IMG/VR virus record: IMGVR_UViG_3300045051_000100
Coordinates: 1 to 38,104 of that record
DNA length: 38,104 nucleotides
Direction: 5' to 3' (one strand)
Source: a virus
Part shown: piece after piece, positions 19,987 to 28,906 of the stretch
How positions within the stretch are numbered: the first letter of the stretch is position 1
How the letters are laid out: every line of letters starts with the position of its first letter
The notes under the pieces: generated by a model
The model's database searches: none
What the model saw: only the letters and a program-made list of their open reading frames with translations
What the model was told of the DNA's origin: nothing
Position numbers and translations under genes: made by a program

Positions 19987-20383
19987 TAAACCTCAAGGCG
20001 GAAACCAATACTCAGTAGATCCTAGACAAGTAGAGTTCCTTACATATTATCTAAACCCAGGTAGTGAAACATACAGTAATATATACCAATCAGCTAAGAA
20101 AGCCGGATACTCTGAATCATATGCCGCACAACTTAAAACTAAGGTCAATTGGTTACCAGAAAATATCAAGTTAGTTACTAAGGACAAATTAGTTACAAAA
20201 GCCAAGAACAACCTAAACAAATTACTAGACTCAGCAGATGAGAAGATACAGGCTGATATTACTAAGTTTGTGGCCAAAACAGATATAGAGTTCAGTGAGA
20301 AGCAAGAGACAACTATTAACTTACCTACTCCGATACTATCCGGCATCAGTAAACAAGGCGATATGGAAGATGCCAAAGACTAA
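19979..20383 (+). CDS. terS: Terminase small subunit
   Basis: 134 residues from ATG 19979, eight bases after GGAGGA; a longer frame from 19892 lies mostly in the previous gene. DPRQVEFLTYYLNPGSETYS, NIYQSAKKAGYSESYAAQLK is the helix-turn-helix arrangement of terminase small subunits that recognise the packaging site. The rest is a helical oligomerisation region (KNNLNKLLDSADEKIQADIT). Adjacent to large terminase, separated by a nuclease gene. Its last 14 bases overlap that gene. Confidence 0.75.
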   Translation: MTDKPQGGNQYSVDPRQVEFLTYYLNPGSETYSNIYQSAKKAGYSESYAAQLKTKVNWLPENIKLVTKDKLVTKAKNNLNKLLDSADEKIQADITKFVAKTDIEFSEKQETTINLPTPILSGISKQGDMEDAKD

Positions 20384-20801
20384 GGAAAGTATAGCGGCAT
20401 ACAATAAAGAGTATTTTGCTAGACCCGAAGTCATAGCCCACGCTAAAGTTCGCAACGCACAACGTAGACAAAAACGTGCAGAATATAAAAAGACTGATGC
20501 CGGTATCGAAGCAGATAAAAGATACCGGTCTAGTTGTGTGGGTAGGACAACGGCCGAGAAGAGTCGGCTAAAGGTTAGGTATGGTATCACACTAGAAGAA
20601 GTAGAACTGATGAAAGAGTCTCAAGGTTATAGATGTGCTATATGTTGGAGAGAACCTAAACACTGGCACATAGACCATGACCATAAGACCGATAGGGTGC
20701 GTGGTATGTTATGTGGGCCATGCAATATGGCACTTGGTCTACTTCAAGATGATATTCATACTATAAAGAAAGCGGCAGAATACTTAGATGCCAGTATTTA
20801 A
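20370..20801 (+). CDS. Endonuclease VII-like His-Me finger nuclease inserted between terminase genes
   Basis: 143 residues. The N-terminal half is basic (KTKESIAAYNKEYFARPEVI, RRQKRAEYKKTDAG). The C-terminal domain GYRCAICWREPKHWHIDHDH, KTDRVRGMLCGPCNMALGLL, QDD is the T4 endonuclease VII/His-Me finger signature with two CxxC pairs. It overlaps the genes on both sides by exactly 14 bases, each overlap beginning ATGCCA and ending TAA. Homing insertion is likely; a role in resolving DNA for packaging is possible. Confidence 0.85.
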   Translation: MPKTKESIAAYNKEYFARPEVIAHAKVRNAQRRQKRAEYKKTDAGIEADKRYRSSCVGRTTAEKSRLKVRYGITLEEVELMKESQGYRCAICWREPKHWHIDHDHKTDRVRGMLCGPCNMALGLLQDDIHTIKKAAEYLDASI

Positions 20802-21966
20802 ACCGACGACGGCTCTACATAAAATATCAGCGCTAAGGAAGCGTATTAGGGGCGTGTCAGGTGGGACAAGTGCATCTAAGACTATCAGTATTTTGATGTG
20901 GTTAATTGACTATGCACAGACTCACCCGAATGAGTTGATAAGTGTGGTATCTGAGTCTTTTCCTCATCTGAAGAGAGGCGCTATTAGGGATTTCTTAATG
21001 ATTATGAACGATGCTGGGTACTTTAAAGACTCACTGTGGAATAGGACTGATTATACCTATACATTTGAAAGTGGTACAAAAATGGAGTTTTTCAGTGCCG
21101 ACCAACCAGGAAAGGTTAGAGGACCGAGGCGCGATGTTCTGTTTATGAACGAGGCGAACAACATCGGGTACGAAACATATACTCAACTAGAAGTGCGCAC
21201 CAAGAAGATTGTATGGATAGACCATAACCCTGTCAGCGAGTATTGGTGGTATGACGAGGTAATGAAAAACAACGATGTAGACTTCCTAACCCTAACCTAT
21301 AAGGATAATGAGTCATTAGCCCAAAGTATTGTCGAGTCTATCGAGTCACGCAAAGGCAACAAACAATGGTGGCGAGTGTATGGTCTAGGACTACTTGGTG
21401 AGGTAGAGGGAAAGATATACACCGACTGGAAAGTGATTGATGAAGTACCACACGAAGCACGGTTAGTTAGGTACGGTGTAGACTTTGGTTATTCCAATGA
21501 CCCCACAGCTATTATTGCTATCTATGAGTACAACCAAGGTTACATACTAGATGAAGTGTGTTACCAAAAAGGAATGAGCAATAAAATGATTGCCGATTTA
21601 CTCAATAACCTACCAAAAGCATTAGTAATAGCTGATAGTGCTGAACCAAAGAGTATTGATGAGATTAAGAGTTACGGTATCAACATACTAGGTGCGACTA
21701 AAGGTCAGGGTTCAGTATCTCAAGGTATAGGTTACGTTCAACAACAGCGTATATCAGTCACCAAGAGTTCCACCAACACTATTAGGGCGTACCGTAACTA
21801 TATGTGGATAATTGACAAAGATGGCAAGATTATTAACGTACCTGATGACTCAATACACGAATGGTCTAACTCCATGGATGCTATACGTTATGGGTTCGAC
21901 TCATTAAAGCCAAAGACTGAACGTAAGCCGCATAAACATGCTGAGAGGTTGAGACTACATTTATGA
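20788..21966 (+). CDS. terL: Terminase large subunit (PBSX/Terminase_3-like)
   Basis: 392 residues. ATPase: RGVSGGTSASKTISILMWL is the Walker A region, SVVSESFPHLKRGAIRDF the adenine/coupling segment, and DVLFMNEANN the Walker B with catalytic Glu. Nuclease: VRYGVDFGYSNDPTAI gives the first Asp, LVIADSAEPKSIDEI the second, and EWSNSMDAIRYGFDSL the third. This matches PBSX-type large terminases of normal length. The overlap with the nuclease gene provides coupling. Confidence 0.93.
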   Translation: MPVFKPTTALHKISALRKRIRGVSGGTSASKTISILMWLIDYAQTHPNELISVVSESFPHLKRGAIRDFLMIMNDAGYFKDSLWNRTDYTYTFESGTKMEFFSADQPGKVRGPRRDVLFMNEANNIGYETYTQLEVRTKKIVWIDHNPVSEYWWYDEVMKNNDVDFLTLTYKDNESLAQSIVESIESRKGNKQWWRVYGLGLLGEVEGKIYTDWKVIDEVPHEARLVRYGVDFGYSNDPTAIIAIYEYNQGYILDEVCYQKGMSNKMIADLLNNLPKALVIADSAEPKSIDEIKSYGINILGATKGQGSVSQGIGYVQQQRISVTKSSTNTIRAYRNYMWIIDKDGKIINVPDDSIHEWSNSMDAIRYGFDSLKPKTERKPHKHAERLRLHL

Positions 21967-22202
21967 ACACCACGATTAAACACGGTAAGCTGATAACAAC
22001 ATCCTCATTCTACGATGGTAAGGAAGTATCACAAAAGCAGGAGTTTGAGGTCAGCATATACTCTACTAAGCAGACTATATTAAATGACATCATTGACGCT
22101 ATGGGCGTTATATCTACAGGTGAGTCAAGCAAACTAGAACTATGTATTAAAGTCGATGTACGTGGTAGGTATCAACTGGTTAAGAGGTGGCGTGTCAAGT
22201 GA
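21963..22202 (+). CDS. Hypothetical protein, 79 residues
   Basis: Starts on ATGA of the large terminase stop. Beta-rich (IKHGKLITTSSFYDGKEVSQ, ELCIKVDVRGRYQLVKRWRV). No family recognised. Lies between terminase and portal promoter. Confidence 0.5.
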   Translation: MNTTIKHGKLITTSSFYDGKEVSQKQEFEVSIYSTKQTILNDIIDAMGVISTGESSKLELCIKVDVRGRYQLVKRWRVK

Positions 22203-22270
22203 GTGACTGTACGATAGAGGGATGTGTCGCACGATTAGTGATGCTATTGTGGAACGGGATAAAATGTTAG
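22199..22270 (+). CDS. Possible 23-residue Cys-containing peptide
   Basis: GTG 22199 overlaps the previous stop and gives MSDCTIEGCVARLVMLLWNG and IKC. No SD. May be spurious. Confidence 0.2.
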   Translation: MSDCTIEGCVARLVMLLWNGIKC

Positions 22271-22286
22271 AAGCTAGGAGGTTGAA

Positions 22287-22550
22287 GTGAGAGTAACGAT
22301 AGGTAAAGACACACTAGATATACGGGACTGGCCTGGCAAGAAGCAACGCCTCCAGACGGCCATTGATAGTGAGATGTACGATAGATCTAAATCAAACACC
22401 TTGCCATTTAAGTTGATTATGAGTCCAGAACAGTATGAGATGCTTAAGAATACTGTCGAGTTTGGCATCAAAGGTGAGTGGCGATACAAGCAACCTGAAG
22501 ACCGCATCTATGTAACCTTATACAACGCTATGGAAGTTGCTGTAAAATAG
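22287..22550 (+). CDS. Hypothetical protein, 87 residues
   Basis: GTG start six bases after a strong AGGAGG. Residues MRVTIGKDTLDIRDWPGKKQ and FKLIMSPEQYEMLKNTVEF. Mixed alpha/beta, last gene before the late promoter. No family recognised. Confidence 0.5.
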   Translation: MRVTIGKDTLDIRDWPGKKQRLQTAIDSEMYDRSKSNTLPFKLIMSPEQYEMLKNTVEFGIKGEWRYKQPEDRIYVTLYNAMEVAVK

Positions 22551-22553
22551 CCA

Positions 22554-22582
22554 TAGACACGATGCACAGTTAGTAGTATTAT
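22554..22582 (+). promoter_or_regulatory. Late promoter before the portal gene
   Basis: TAGACA at 22554-22559, a 17-base spacer, and TATTAT at 22577-22582. It lacks the AACATAAGC spacer block of the early promoters, which may reflect different timing. No other gap of comparable size lies upstream of the structural genes. Confidence 0.5.
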
Positions 22583-22635
22583 AACTTCATAACACAGAGA
22601 TATGCCATTGCGCAAGCTGTATCAAGGATATACAC

Positions 22636-24696
22636 ATGGCATACCTCAAAAAAGACGACATCAAAACCCTATATAAAGAAAGTAAAACCGAAGCGCGACT
22701 ATGGCGTGAGCAGTACCCAGAGTACGAACGCCTAGCTGATAACGGTCTTATGCAAGGTATGGACAAAAGTCTACCTGAAGTTAACGATGGCAGTCTATCA
22801 GCTGCTCTATTTAAGTTACCTAAGCGTATCGTATCATCTGAACTAGAGGGTACAGTCAAAGTAGTTGACCGAGACGAGGCCTGGATTAGCGAACTGGGTA
22901 ACCTAGTATGGCAGAAGTACATCATTCCTTACGCTAATACCCAAGCACCATTTACTCGTAAGTGGAAAGATGCAGTTCGTAAGGCTGCTATCTATGGGTC
23001 GGTGCCTCTTATTACGTTATTCGTTGAGTCTGAAGGCAAGCGACACGCTGACTTTATCGTAGCCCAGCCACAGGATGTAACTTTAGAACCAGGTAAAGTA
23101 TCCGATTATGATTCAGATATTATGTTCTGGGACATTTACTACTCAAAACTACAGTTAGAAAACATCATTGAACAGGCCAAGTCCGAAAAACCCGCCAAAG
23201 GTAAGCCGACTGTCAATAAGTGGAACATTCCTGCTTTAGAGAGAATCCTAGCGTCTAACGGTACTGAGTCACGAGAGGGTATCGACGAGCCAAAGGCCAA
23301 CCAAGACAAGAAACGCCCATCAGGTTACAAGTTCTGTATTGCTGTTCAAAAGGGTGAAGACGCACCGTTCTATATGTATTACGCTTCAACTAACGAAACA
23401 GTGAGAGAGTGGTCTAACCCTGACCCAACAGGCGACTGTGGTATCCACTTCCTCTACTGCTATCAGGATATGATTAACCCTTATGGTATTGGTATTGTTA
23501 AGTTAGCCGGTGGTACACAGAACGTCCTAGACTACTTCCGACAAGCCGACATCCTAGCGACGCAGACAGGTATACGCCCACCAGTTGCTATTGAGGGTAA
23601 CGAAGACGATGTAGATGTCGACTCAATTGTTTACGAACAAGACGCTATCTGGTTTACAGGTGGTGCTAAGGTAGTCCGACAAGAACTATCCAATGGTATT
23701 TATCAGTCAATCCCAGAGCGAATGAGTATGTACAAGACTTCACTGAACCAGCTTATACCTACAGGTGATACATCAATCTCTAGTGGTAGTGGTGATCCCC
23801 AGTATTCTAAGACTCCAGCAGGTGTAAAGTTCCAGGCCGCATCTCTATCTATTGATGATGAGGACTTTAAAGACAACCTTTATATTACCTACGCTGCTGT
23901 CGCCAAGTCGATGATTAACGTACACTTCGCTAACATGGAGGGTACTGACCTAATGAAACTGACCGATGACGAGCGTGAGATACTTGCTAAAGGTGGTATG
24001 GAGTTCCCAGAGAACCCAGATGGTGAGGTATCTAACCAACTAGAGATTAAGTGGGACGATGTACGTGCTAAGTTTGACTTTGAGGTCAATCCTGAAGTAG
24101 ACCAGGCCAAAGATGATGCTGACAAACTAGAGGGGTTAACTAAAGTAGCGGAACTATCGGCGGCTGACCCTACCTTCGCCCAAGACCTACAGGCAGTTGG
24201 TAAGAAGTTCAATAAGGGTGAATTATACGCTGATATGATTCGTCTAACTACCGATAACGACAAGATTGTGACTGACATTAGCCCAGAAGATGAGCAGTCT
24301 GACCAAGTAGATGAGAACGGTAATCCTATTGAACCACCACAAGAGCAAACTATGGATATGGGTGCAGAAGGCCCAGAAAACCAAGAAGCGCATAAAATGG
24401 ACATGGCCATGAAACAACAAAAAATGCAACAATCGGATGAATTGCACCAAGCAAAGATGGCTAAAATGACTCAGCCAGCAGAAATGACCGCACCAGAGGG
24501 CGCACAAGGCATGGGACAGGGTCAAGCCGCACCAGTTAGCGAAGAAGAAATGCAAGCCAATGTCGAGGCTTTAATGAAGGAATACGGCGTAGATGAAAAT
24601 ACAGCCCTTGCTGCACTAGCTGCTGAACACCAAGGTCTACCGATTAACGACATCATAGATAAGTTAAAAGAATACTCACAAGGTAACGAGTCATGA
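22636..24696 (+). CDS. Portal protein
   Basis: 686 residues. The N-terminal domain (LYKESKTEARLWREQYPEYE, DGSLSAALFKLPKRIVSSEL, FTRKWKDAVRKAAIYGSVPL) and the central part (YGIGIVKLAGGTQNVLDYFR, TGIRPPVAIEG) fit long portals of short-tailed phages. The C-terminal 150 residues are Met/Gln-rich helix (KMDMAMKQQKMQQ), typical of the portal barrel, ending in a ubiquitin-associated-like segment (VEALMKEYGVDENTALAALA). It follows the terminase unit and precedes scaffold and capsid genes. Confidence 0.85.
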   Translation: MAYLKKDDIKTLYKESKTEARLWREQYPEYERLADNGLMQGMDKSLPEVNDGSLSAALFKLPKRIVSSELEGTVKVVDRDEAWISELGNLVWQKYIIPYANTQAPFTRKWKDAVRKAAIYGSVPLITLFVESEGKRHADFIVAQPQDVTLEPGKVSDYDSDIMFWDIYYSKLQLENIIEQAKSEKPAKGKPTVNKWNIPALERILASNGTESREGIDEPKANQDKKRPSGYKFCIAVQKGEDAPFYMYYASTNETVREWSNPDPTGDCGIHFLYCYQDMINPYGIGIVKLAGGTQNVLDYFRQADILATQTGIRPPVAIEGNEDDVDVDSIVYEQDAIWFTGGAKVVRQELSNGIYQSIPERMSMYKTSLNQLIPTGDTSISSGSGDPQYSKTPAGVKFQAASLSIDDEDFKDNLYITYAAVAKSMINVHFANMEGTDLMKLTDDEREILAKGGMEFPENPDGEVSNQLEIKWDDVRAKFDFEVNPEVDQAKDDADKLEGLTKVAELSAADPTFAQDLQAVGKKFNKGELYADMIRLTTDNDKIVTDISPEDEQSDQVDENGNPIEPPQEQTMDMGAEGPENQEAHKMDMAMKQQKMQQSDELHQAKMAKMTQPAEMTAPEGAQGMGQGQAAPVSEEEMQANVEALMKEYGVDENTALAALAAEHQGLPINDIIDKLKEYSQGNES

Positions 24697-25025
24697 CCGA
24701 CCCTAAGGAACACGTAGGCAGGGACGACTCCATCCTATACTCAGGTGCTAGTAGCGCCAGCTTTGCTAAACCACTAACCGAAGAAGCAATCGCTAAAAAG
24801 GAAGAGGCCTACAAGAAACACAAGGAACTCAAGCCAGCCGGTGAAATAGTTGTCTCAGAGATAGACAGAGAGTTGACCCTGCTTAAGTTTGGGGTCTACC
24901 CAGATGAAGACAAAATGACTGACGAACTGTTTAGGGTAGAACGACGCGCCCGACGACTCGCCCACGAACGACTGACTACCTTCAAGACCCACCTGCTTAA
25001 CGTTCTACGAGAGAACAAATTATGA
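24693..25025 (+). CDS. Hypothetical protein, 110 residues
   Basis: Overlaps the portal stop as ATGA. Helical and charged (EEAIAKKEEAYKKHKELKPA, LFRVERRARRLAHERLTTFK). Between portal and scaffold; a minor head protein is possible. Confidence 0.55.
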   Translation: MTDPKEHVGRDDSILYSGASSASFAKPLTEEAIAKKEEAYKKHKELKPAGEIVVSEIDRELTLLKFGVYPDEDKMTDELFRVERRARRLAHERLTTFKTHLLNVLRENKL

Positions 25026-25216
25026 ACGACGACGAAGTAGTTACGCCTGAATACGAGTTAGACCTTAACAATTTGCCGAAAGTGAAACATAACTGGGTCA
25101 GAAGGGGAATTGTAGTCAGTTGTGAGAACGCTGGTCACCCAAACCACCGTCACTTCCTTACACAGAAAAGGGATGTTGCTTTAGACGCTAAACGGATTGA
25201 AAAATCTAGCGTCTAA
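25022..25216 (+). CDS. Hypothetical protein, 64 residues
   Basis: Overlaps the previous stop as ATGA. The segment HNWVRRGIVVSCENAGHPNH then RHFLTQKR has Cys/His residues that might bind metal. No family recognised. Confidence 0.5.
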   Translation: MNDDEVVTPEYELDLNNLPKVKHNWVRRGIVVSCENAGHPNHRHFLTQKRDVALDAKRIEKSSV

Positions 25217-25217
25217 A

Positions 25218-25234
25218 GGAGTACCTCTTACTCC
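25218..25234 (+). other. Short hairpin between portal-side and capsid-side genes
   Basis: GGAGTA (25218-25223) pairs perfectly with TACTCC (25229-25234) over a CCTCT loop. No T-run follows. It might be an RNA-processing or stabilising element for the highly expressed scaffold/capsid message. Confidence 0.4.
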
Positions 25235-25303
25235 AACGCTCGCATCGTACTGCTGTCAGGCTGAATATCGGGAGTCGCCACCCCAGAAGAAAAGGAGTGA
25301 AAC

Positions 25304-26110
25304 ATGGCAGATAAAACTGCACCCAGCACAGAAGTCGCAGATGACGACGGTATCGAGCTAGAAGATACTGAAATCAATTTTGAGACTGAGGCAGACTTAG
25401 ACGACGGGTCGGACGATTTGGACGAGTCCAAAATAGACGATTCGATGGATGAGGATGACACTGAGGCTGTGTCTGAAGAGGAAGCGAAAGCTGAACCTGA
25501 GGAAAACGAAACTGAGGAAGAAGCCGAGGACAAACCCGAAGCAGAAGCCGAAGTGGAACTGTCTGAGGCGGAGAAGCAGAAGGCCTTCAATGATGAAATG
25601 GCCAAGAAGCGTATCCAAGAGCGTGAGAATCGCAAAGCCCAAGAAGAGTTACAGAAAACCCAGCAACAGGCATACGTGGCTGAAGCAGATGGTGATCCTG
25701 TACAAGAGGCTGTCAGACAACTACAGGTTGATGCTTATAACAATAAGGTCGAATCAAATACAAACAAGCTACAGAATGGTTATGAGAGAGCAGTAAAGGA
25801 TTTTCCGATACTAAACGACCAGACACCAGAGATACAGGCTGAAGTAAACGCTGCTATAGATGCTTTCCAAGCAATGCACGTTAAGATAGACCAATGGGGC
25901 AACCCAAGTGAAGTAAGCGGAGATTTGTATACATATTTACAATCTAAAGCTGATTCTATACAACGACTAACCGCGATTGGTGCTAGGAACCAGGTTGAGA
26001 ACAAGGTTAAAGAGAAATCCAAGACTTTCACTCCGCCATCCAAAACGCCAAAAGAACCTAAGATAGACCCCGACCTAGAGGCATTCGATGAGGAGGCGAA
26101 TCGTTGGTAG
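25304..26110 (+). CDS. Scaffolding protein
   Basis: 268 residues behind AAGGAG. The first 110 residues are extremely acidic (DDDGIELEDTEINFETEADL, EEEAKAEPEENETEEEAEDK). Coiled-coil helix follows (AKKRIQERENRKAQEELQKT), then a helical C-terminus with basic residues. Acidic N-terminus, central coil and position just before the major capsid gene fit phage scaffolding proteins. Confidence 0.78.
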   Translation: MADKTAPSTEVADDDGIELEDTEINFETEADLDDGSDDLDESKIDDSMDEDDTEAVSEEEAKAEPEENETEEEAEDKPEAEAEVELSEAEKQKAFNDEMAKKRIQERENRKAQEELQKTQQQAYVAEADGDPVQEAVRQLQVDAYNNKVESNTNKLQNGYERAVKDFPILNDQTPEIQAEVNAAIDAFQAMHVKIDQWGNPSEVSGDLYTYLQSKADSIQRLTAIGARNQVENKVKEKSKTFTPPSKTPKEPKIDPDLEAFDEEANRW

Positions 26111-26128
26111 AAGGAAAAGGACAACATA

Positions 26129-26962
26129 ATGGCTATTAACCTAGCACAGAAGTTTGAAAGCAAAACATCAGACTTGATGAAAGCAAAAGCATTGTCTACT
26201 GCTTTCACAAACCAAGACTGGAACTGGGATGGCGTAAACTCAATTAACGTTTACACTCTAACAGACCCAACCATGACCAACTATAACCCTAACGGTGCTA
26301 ACCGATACGGTGACCCAACGGAAGTAGAAGACACAGTACAAAACTTCGCACTTACCCGTGACCGATCATGGACAAAGACAATTGACAAAAAGAACTCGCA
26401 GGACACAATGGCAGTTCGTAAACCAGGTAAGTACCTTGCACAAGCAACTAAGAACGTTCTAGTACCAGAGATTGATACTTACGTTTTTGCTGCTATTAAC
26501 ACAGCCGGCATGGCTTATGACCGTGATGACATCGTTGCTGATGCTGCTACAACCAGCTCAAACGCATGGACTAACTTCACAGCCATCAATGCTGACATAA
26601 CTGACAACGAAGCACCTACAGAAGGTCGCGTTTGTGCTATGACTGCTGCTTACTACAATATGTTGAAGCAATCAGGATACGTACTAGCTAGCGACTCAGC
26701 TTACGGTGACCGTAAGAGTGGTGACCTAGGAACTGTTGACGGCGTTAAAGTCTTCATCGTACCTTCGAGCCGTATGCCAGCTAACACTGACTTAATCATC
26801 AGCCACCCAAGTGTATGTGTCGCCCCTGAGAAATTAGTAGACTACACTCTACACAACAACCCAGCTGGTATTAGCGGTGACCTACTTGAATACCGACACC
26901 GATACGATGCTTTCGTAGACGTAAACCGTGTTAAGTGCATCGGTCTACACCACACTGCGTAG
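26129..26962 (+). CDS. Major capsid protein
   Basis: 277 residues. AINLAQKFESKTSDLMKAKA starts the N-arm; DRSWTKTIDKKNSQDTMAVR, GKYLAQATKNVLVPEIDTYV resembles the E-loop and spine helix; and the body has GRVCAMTAAYYNMLKQS, GTVDGVKVFIVPSSRMP and DLIISHPSVCVAPEKLVDYT. This A-domain pattern ('G..dGv.v..vps...p') is characteristic of HK97-fold capsid proteins of small Gram-positive phages. Position after scaffold supports it. Confidence 0.88.
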   Translation: MAINLAQKFESKTSDLMKAKALSTAFTNQDWNWDGVNSINVYTLTDPTMTNYNPNGANRYGDPTEVEDTVQNFALTRDRSWTKTIDKKNSQDTMAVRKPGKYLAQATKNVLVPEIDTYVFAAINTAGMAYDRDDIVADAATTSSNAWTNFTAINADITDNEAPTEGRVCAMTAAYYNMLKQSGYVLASDSAYGDRKSGDLGTVDGVKVFIVPSSRMPANTDLIISHPSVCVAPEKLVDYTLHNNPAGISGDLLEYRHRYDAFVDVNRVKCIGLHHTA

Positions 26963-26990
26963 TTCTTAGTAACTAACTAAGGAGTAAACA

Positions 26991-27161
26991 ATGGCAAATA
27001 TAGTAAAAACCCTAGAACAAGTTAAAAAAGATGCTGAACGTATCACCCTTAAAAGAATTAGGGAGTTCCGAGAGCAACAACTAGAACAACAGGGTGCGGA
27101 AGTTGCGATTGACCTAGATGTCAAACCAGCCGAAGTTAAAGCAAAGAAAGAAGATAAATAA
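26991..27161 (+). CDS. Hypothetical helical protein, 56 residues
   Basis: AAGGAG SD. A single charged helix (MANIVKTLEQVKKDAERITL, RIREFREQQLEQQG) with a Lys-rich end. Follows the capsid gene; minor head protein or assembly helper possible. Confidence 0.5.
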   Translation: MANIVKTLEQVKKDAERITLKRIREFREQQLEQQGAEVAIDLDVKPAEVKAKKEDK

Positions 27162-27163
27162 TC

Positions 27164-27523
27164 ATGGCAGAAATTAACTTTACTGCAAACGGTTACAACC
27201 AGTACGAAGACGTTTCTACGGCTAAAACCCTAGATGACGGTGACTGCGGTGTTGTACAAAACGTTACTGCAACTGCAACTATAACTCTACCTTCAACAGT
27301 AGTTGGATACTCATACCCAATTCGTGTTGGTAAAGAAGGTATTACAGTTACAATCTCACCTGCTGCCGCAGACAAGATTGCTGGTAACGGATTTACTGCA
27401 GCTGATGATAAGGATATGATTTTCACAAATCAACCAGCCGGATCATTCGTTCAGTTAATTGGTGACGGCGCAAACGGTTGGATGGTTCAACGAATCAACG
27501 GTACAGCCACCCGACAAGCGTAA
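27164..27523 (+). CDS. Head decoration-like beta protein
   Basis: 119 residues. Beta-strand-rich with DDGDCGVVQNVTATATITLP, YPIRVGKEGITVTISPAAAD and GSFVQLIGDGANGWMVQRI. The 'GdcG...nv..t.TitLP...vG......v.k.....vti.p..gd.I.g' layout is common in small phage surface or fibre-knob domains. Placement after the capsid protein suggests decoration. Confidence 0.55.
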   Translation: MAEINFTANGYNQYEDVSTAKTLDDGDCGVVQNVTATATITLPSTVVGYSYPIRVGKEGITVTISPAAADKIAGNGFTAADDKDMIFTNQPAGSFVQLIGDGANGWMVQRINGTATRQA

Positions 27524-27538
27524 TAATTAACGGCTAAG

Positions 27539-27589
27539 GCCTGTCGATAACGGTGTAGTTATTAAATTAACCAGAACACTACGACAGGC
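27539..27589 (+). other. Long hairpin with flanking direct repeats in a late intergenic gap
   Basis: GCCTGTCG (27539-27546) and CGACAGGC (27582-27589) form a perfect 8-bp stem over 35 bases. GGCTAAGGCC occurs at both feet (27532-27541 and 27587-27596). No T-run follows, so a terminator is unlikely; an mRNA-stabilising or processing structure is more plausible. The rest of 27524-27655 holds no gene. Confidence 0.5.
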
Positions 27590-27655
27590 TAAGGCCACCT
27601 AACTAAACTCACTAAGACGACCAATACCTTGGTGAATGTAGACAAAGGAAATATC

Positions 27656-27709
27656 ATGGCAAAAGGAATGAACAAACGAAAAGCAACTAAAAAGAAAGGT
27701 AAATGCTAA
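27656..27709 (+). CDS. 17-residue Lys-rich peptide
   Basis: MAKGMNKRKATKKKGKC, eight Lys/Arg in 17 residues, with AAAGGAAA upstream. Its TAA overlaps the start of the next gene (TAATG). Tiny basic peptides of this kind occur between structural genes in other phages. It could bind RNA or DNA, or only couple translation. Confidence 0.4.
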   Translation: MAKGMNKRKATKKKGKC

Positions 27710-28896
27710 TGAGTAATCTATCCAGAGGTGACTTAGCTGAGATTACAGCTGGTATTCGACCAGCAGCCGCATTTAAGACCATCACGTTTGACGGTGGTAT
27801 ACAAAGTGGTAAACTCTCAACGAAGGCCGCACTGACAACAACTTTAACAGGTACAAACAACGACTTAGTCTTTACAGCTGATACAGCTGGACTGGCTGGC
27901 AATAACGTTGCTATTCAGTATAAAGACCCTAAATCTACTGTTGCTCGCGCTATTAACGTCAATGTTAACGCTGGAACAACTAAACTAATAACAGTTGAAC
28001 TAGCTGTGGCTTCGCTAACAGAGGCAAGCAAGGTTCTAACTAGCACCAATACTGAAGTAGCTGATGGTGACACTGTCACTGTTGGAACAATTGTCTACCG
28101 TTTTAAAGACACAATGGCACAAGCCAACGATGTTAAGCGACACGGTACAACTGCCGATACTACAATGGGTAACCTAATTAAAGCCATCAACGGTACAGGC
28201 ACAGAGGGTGTAGAATACTTTGCAGGTACACAGGCTAGCCCTGTAGCAACTGCTGGTACATTGGCTGCACACGCCTTTACCCTTACGGCTAAGGCCGGAA
28301 CTGGTAAAGCCGGTAACTCAATTGCGATTGCTGAGAGTTCTGCTCAACTATCATGGGCTGGTGGCGCTACTAACTTAAGTGGTGGCCTAGACGCAGGACA
28401 AATCATTTCAACTGCTGCCAACGTAAAGACGGCTGTTGACGCTCATACCGAAGCTGCTGCATTAGTAGACATTGCTAACTCAGGGGCAGATGACGGATCA
28501 GGTGTGGTGACAGCTATGGCTGCGACCAACCTATCTGGTGGTTCAGACGGCACAGTACCACTATTCACCGTTAAGGGTTCAATCATTTGTTCGCTACGTG
28601 GTTATATAGCTACTGACTTGGCTGGTACTAACGCCACTCTAGTACATGGAGTCACTGGTACAACTAATATGTTAATCCCAATCCTAACAAGCACGACTTT
28701 AGTTAAACCTAAAGGTATTGATAAGAGTGCGGCTGTTGTTGCTAGGGGTACGGCATTAGATAAAGTACCACTATGGCACGTTTGCGACGAAAACATCTTC
28801 GCTACCACTGCTACGGCTGCAACTAGCGCTGGTAAGATAAACTACGTTTTGGATTACATCGCTGTATCTGACGGAGCAACTGTAACACCGGCATAA
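27709..28896 (+). CDS. Beta-rich structural protein with repeated domain
   Basis: 395 residues from ATG 27709; an ATG at 27703 is too close to its SD. Two related segments are seen: NNDLVFTADTAGLAGNNVAI near 45-65, and AHAFTLTAKAGTGKAGNSIA near 185-205 followed by GGATNLSGGLDA. The second half repeats ATNLSGGSDG. Such repeats are seen in fibre- or sheath-associated phage proteins. The C-terminal part is a compact Thr/Ala-rich beta domain. Exact role unknown. Confidence 0.55.
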   Translation: MSNLSRGDLAEITAGIRPAAAFKTITFDGGIQSGKLSTKAALTTTLTGTNNDLVFTADTAGLAGNNVAIQYKDPKSTVARAINVNVNAGTTKLITVELAVASLTEASKVLTSTNTEVADGDTVTVGTIVYRFKDTMAQANDVKRHGTTADTTMGNLIKAINGTGTEGVEYFAGTQASPVATAGTLAAHAFTLTAKAGTGKAGNSIAIAESSAQLSWAGGATNLSGGLDAGQIISTAANVKTAVDAHTEAAALVDIANSGADDGSGVVTAMAATNLSGGSDGTVPLFTVKGSIICSLRGYIATDLAGTNATLVHGVTGTTNMLIPILTSTTLVKPKGIDKSAAVVARGTALDKVPLWHVCDENIFATTATAATSAGKINYVLDYIAVSDGATVTPA

Positions 28897-28906
28897 AAAC
28901 TAAAAC

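Noticed and set aside
25228-26208. Long antisense open frames opposite the scaffold and capsid genes, and similar ones at 22587-22925, 23889-24555, 31165-31470, 33427-33747 and 36214-38088
   Set aside because: They mirror codon bias of the strong forward genes, have low-complexity products (for example Ser runs opposite acidic codons) and lack SD sites.
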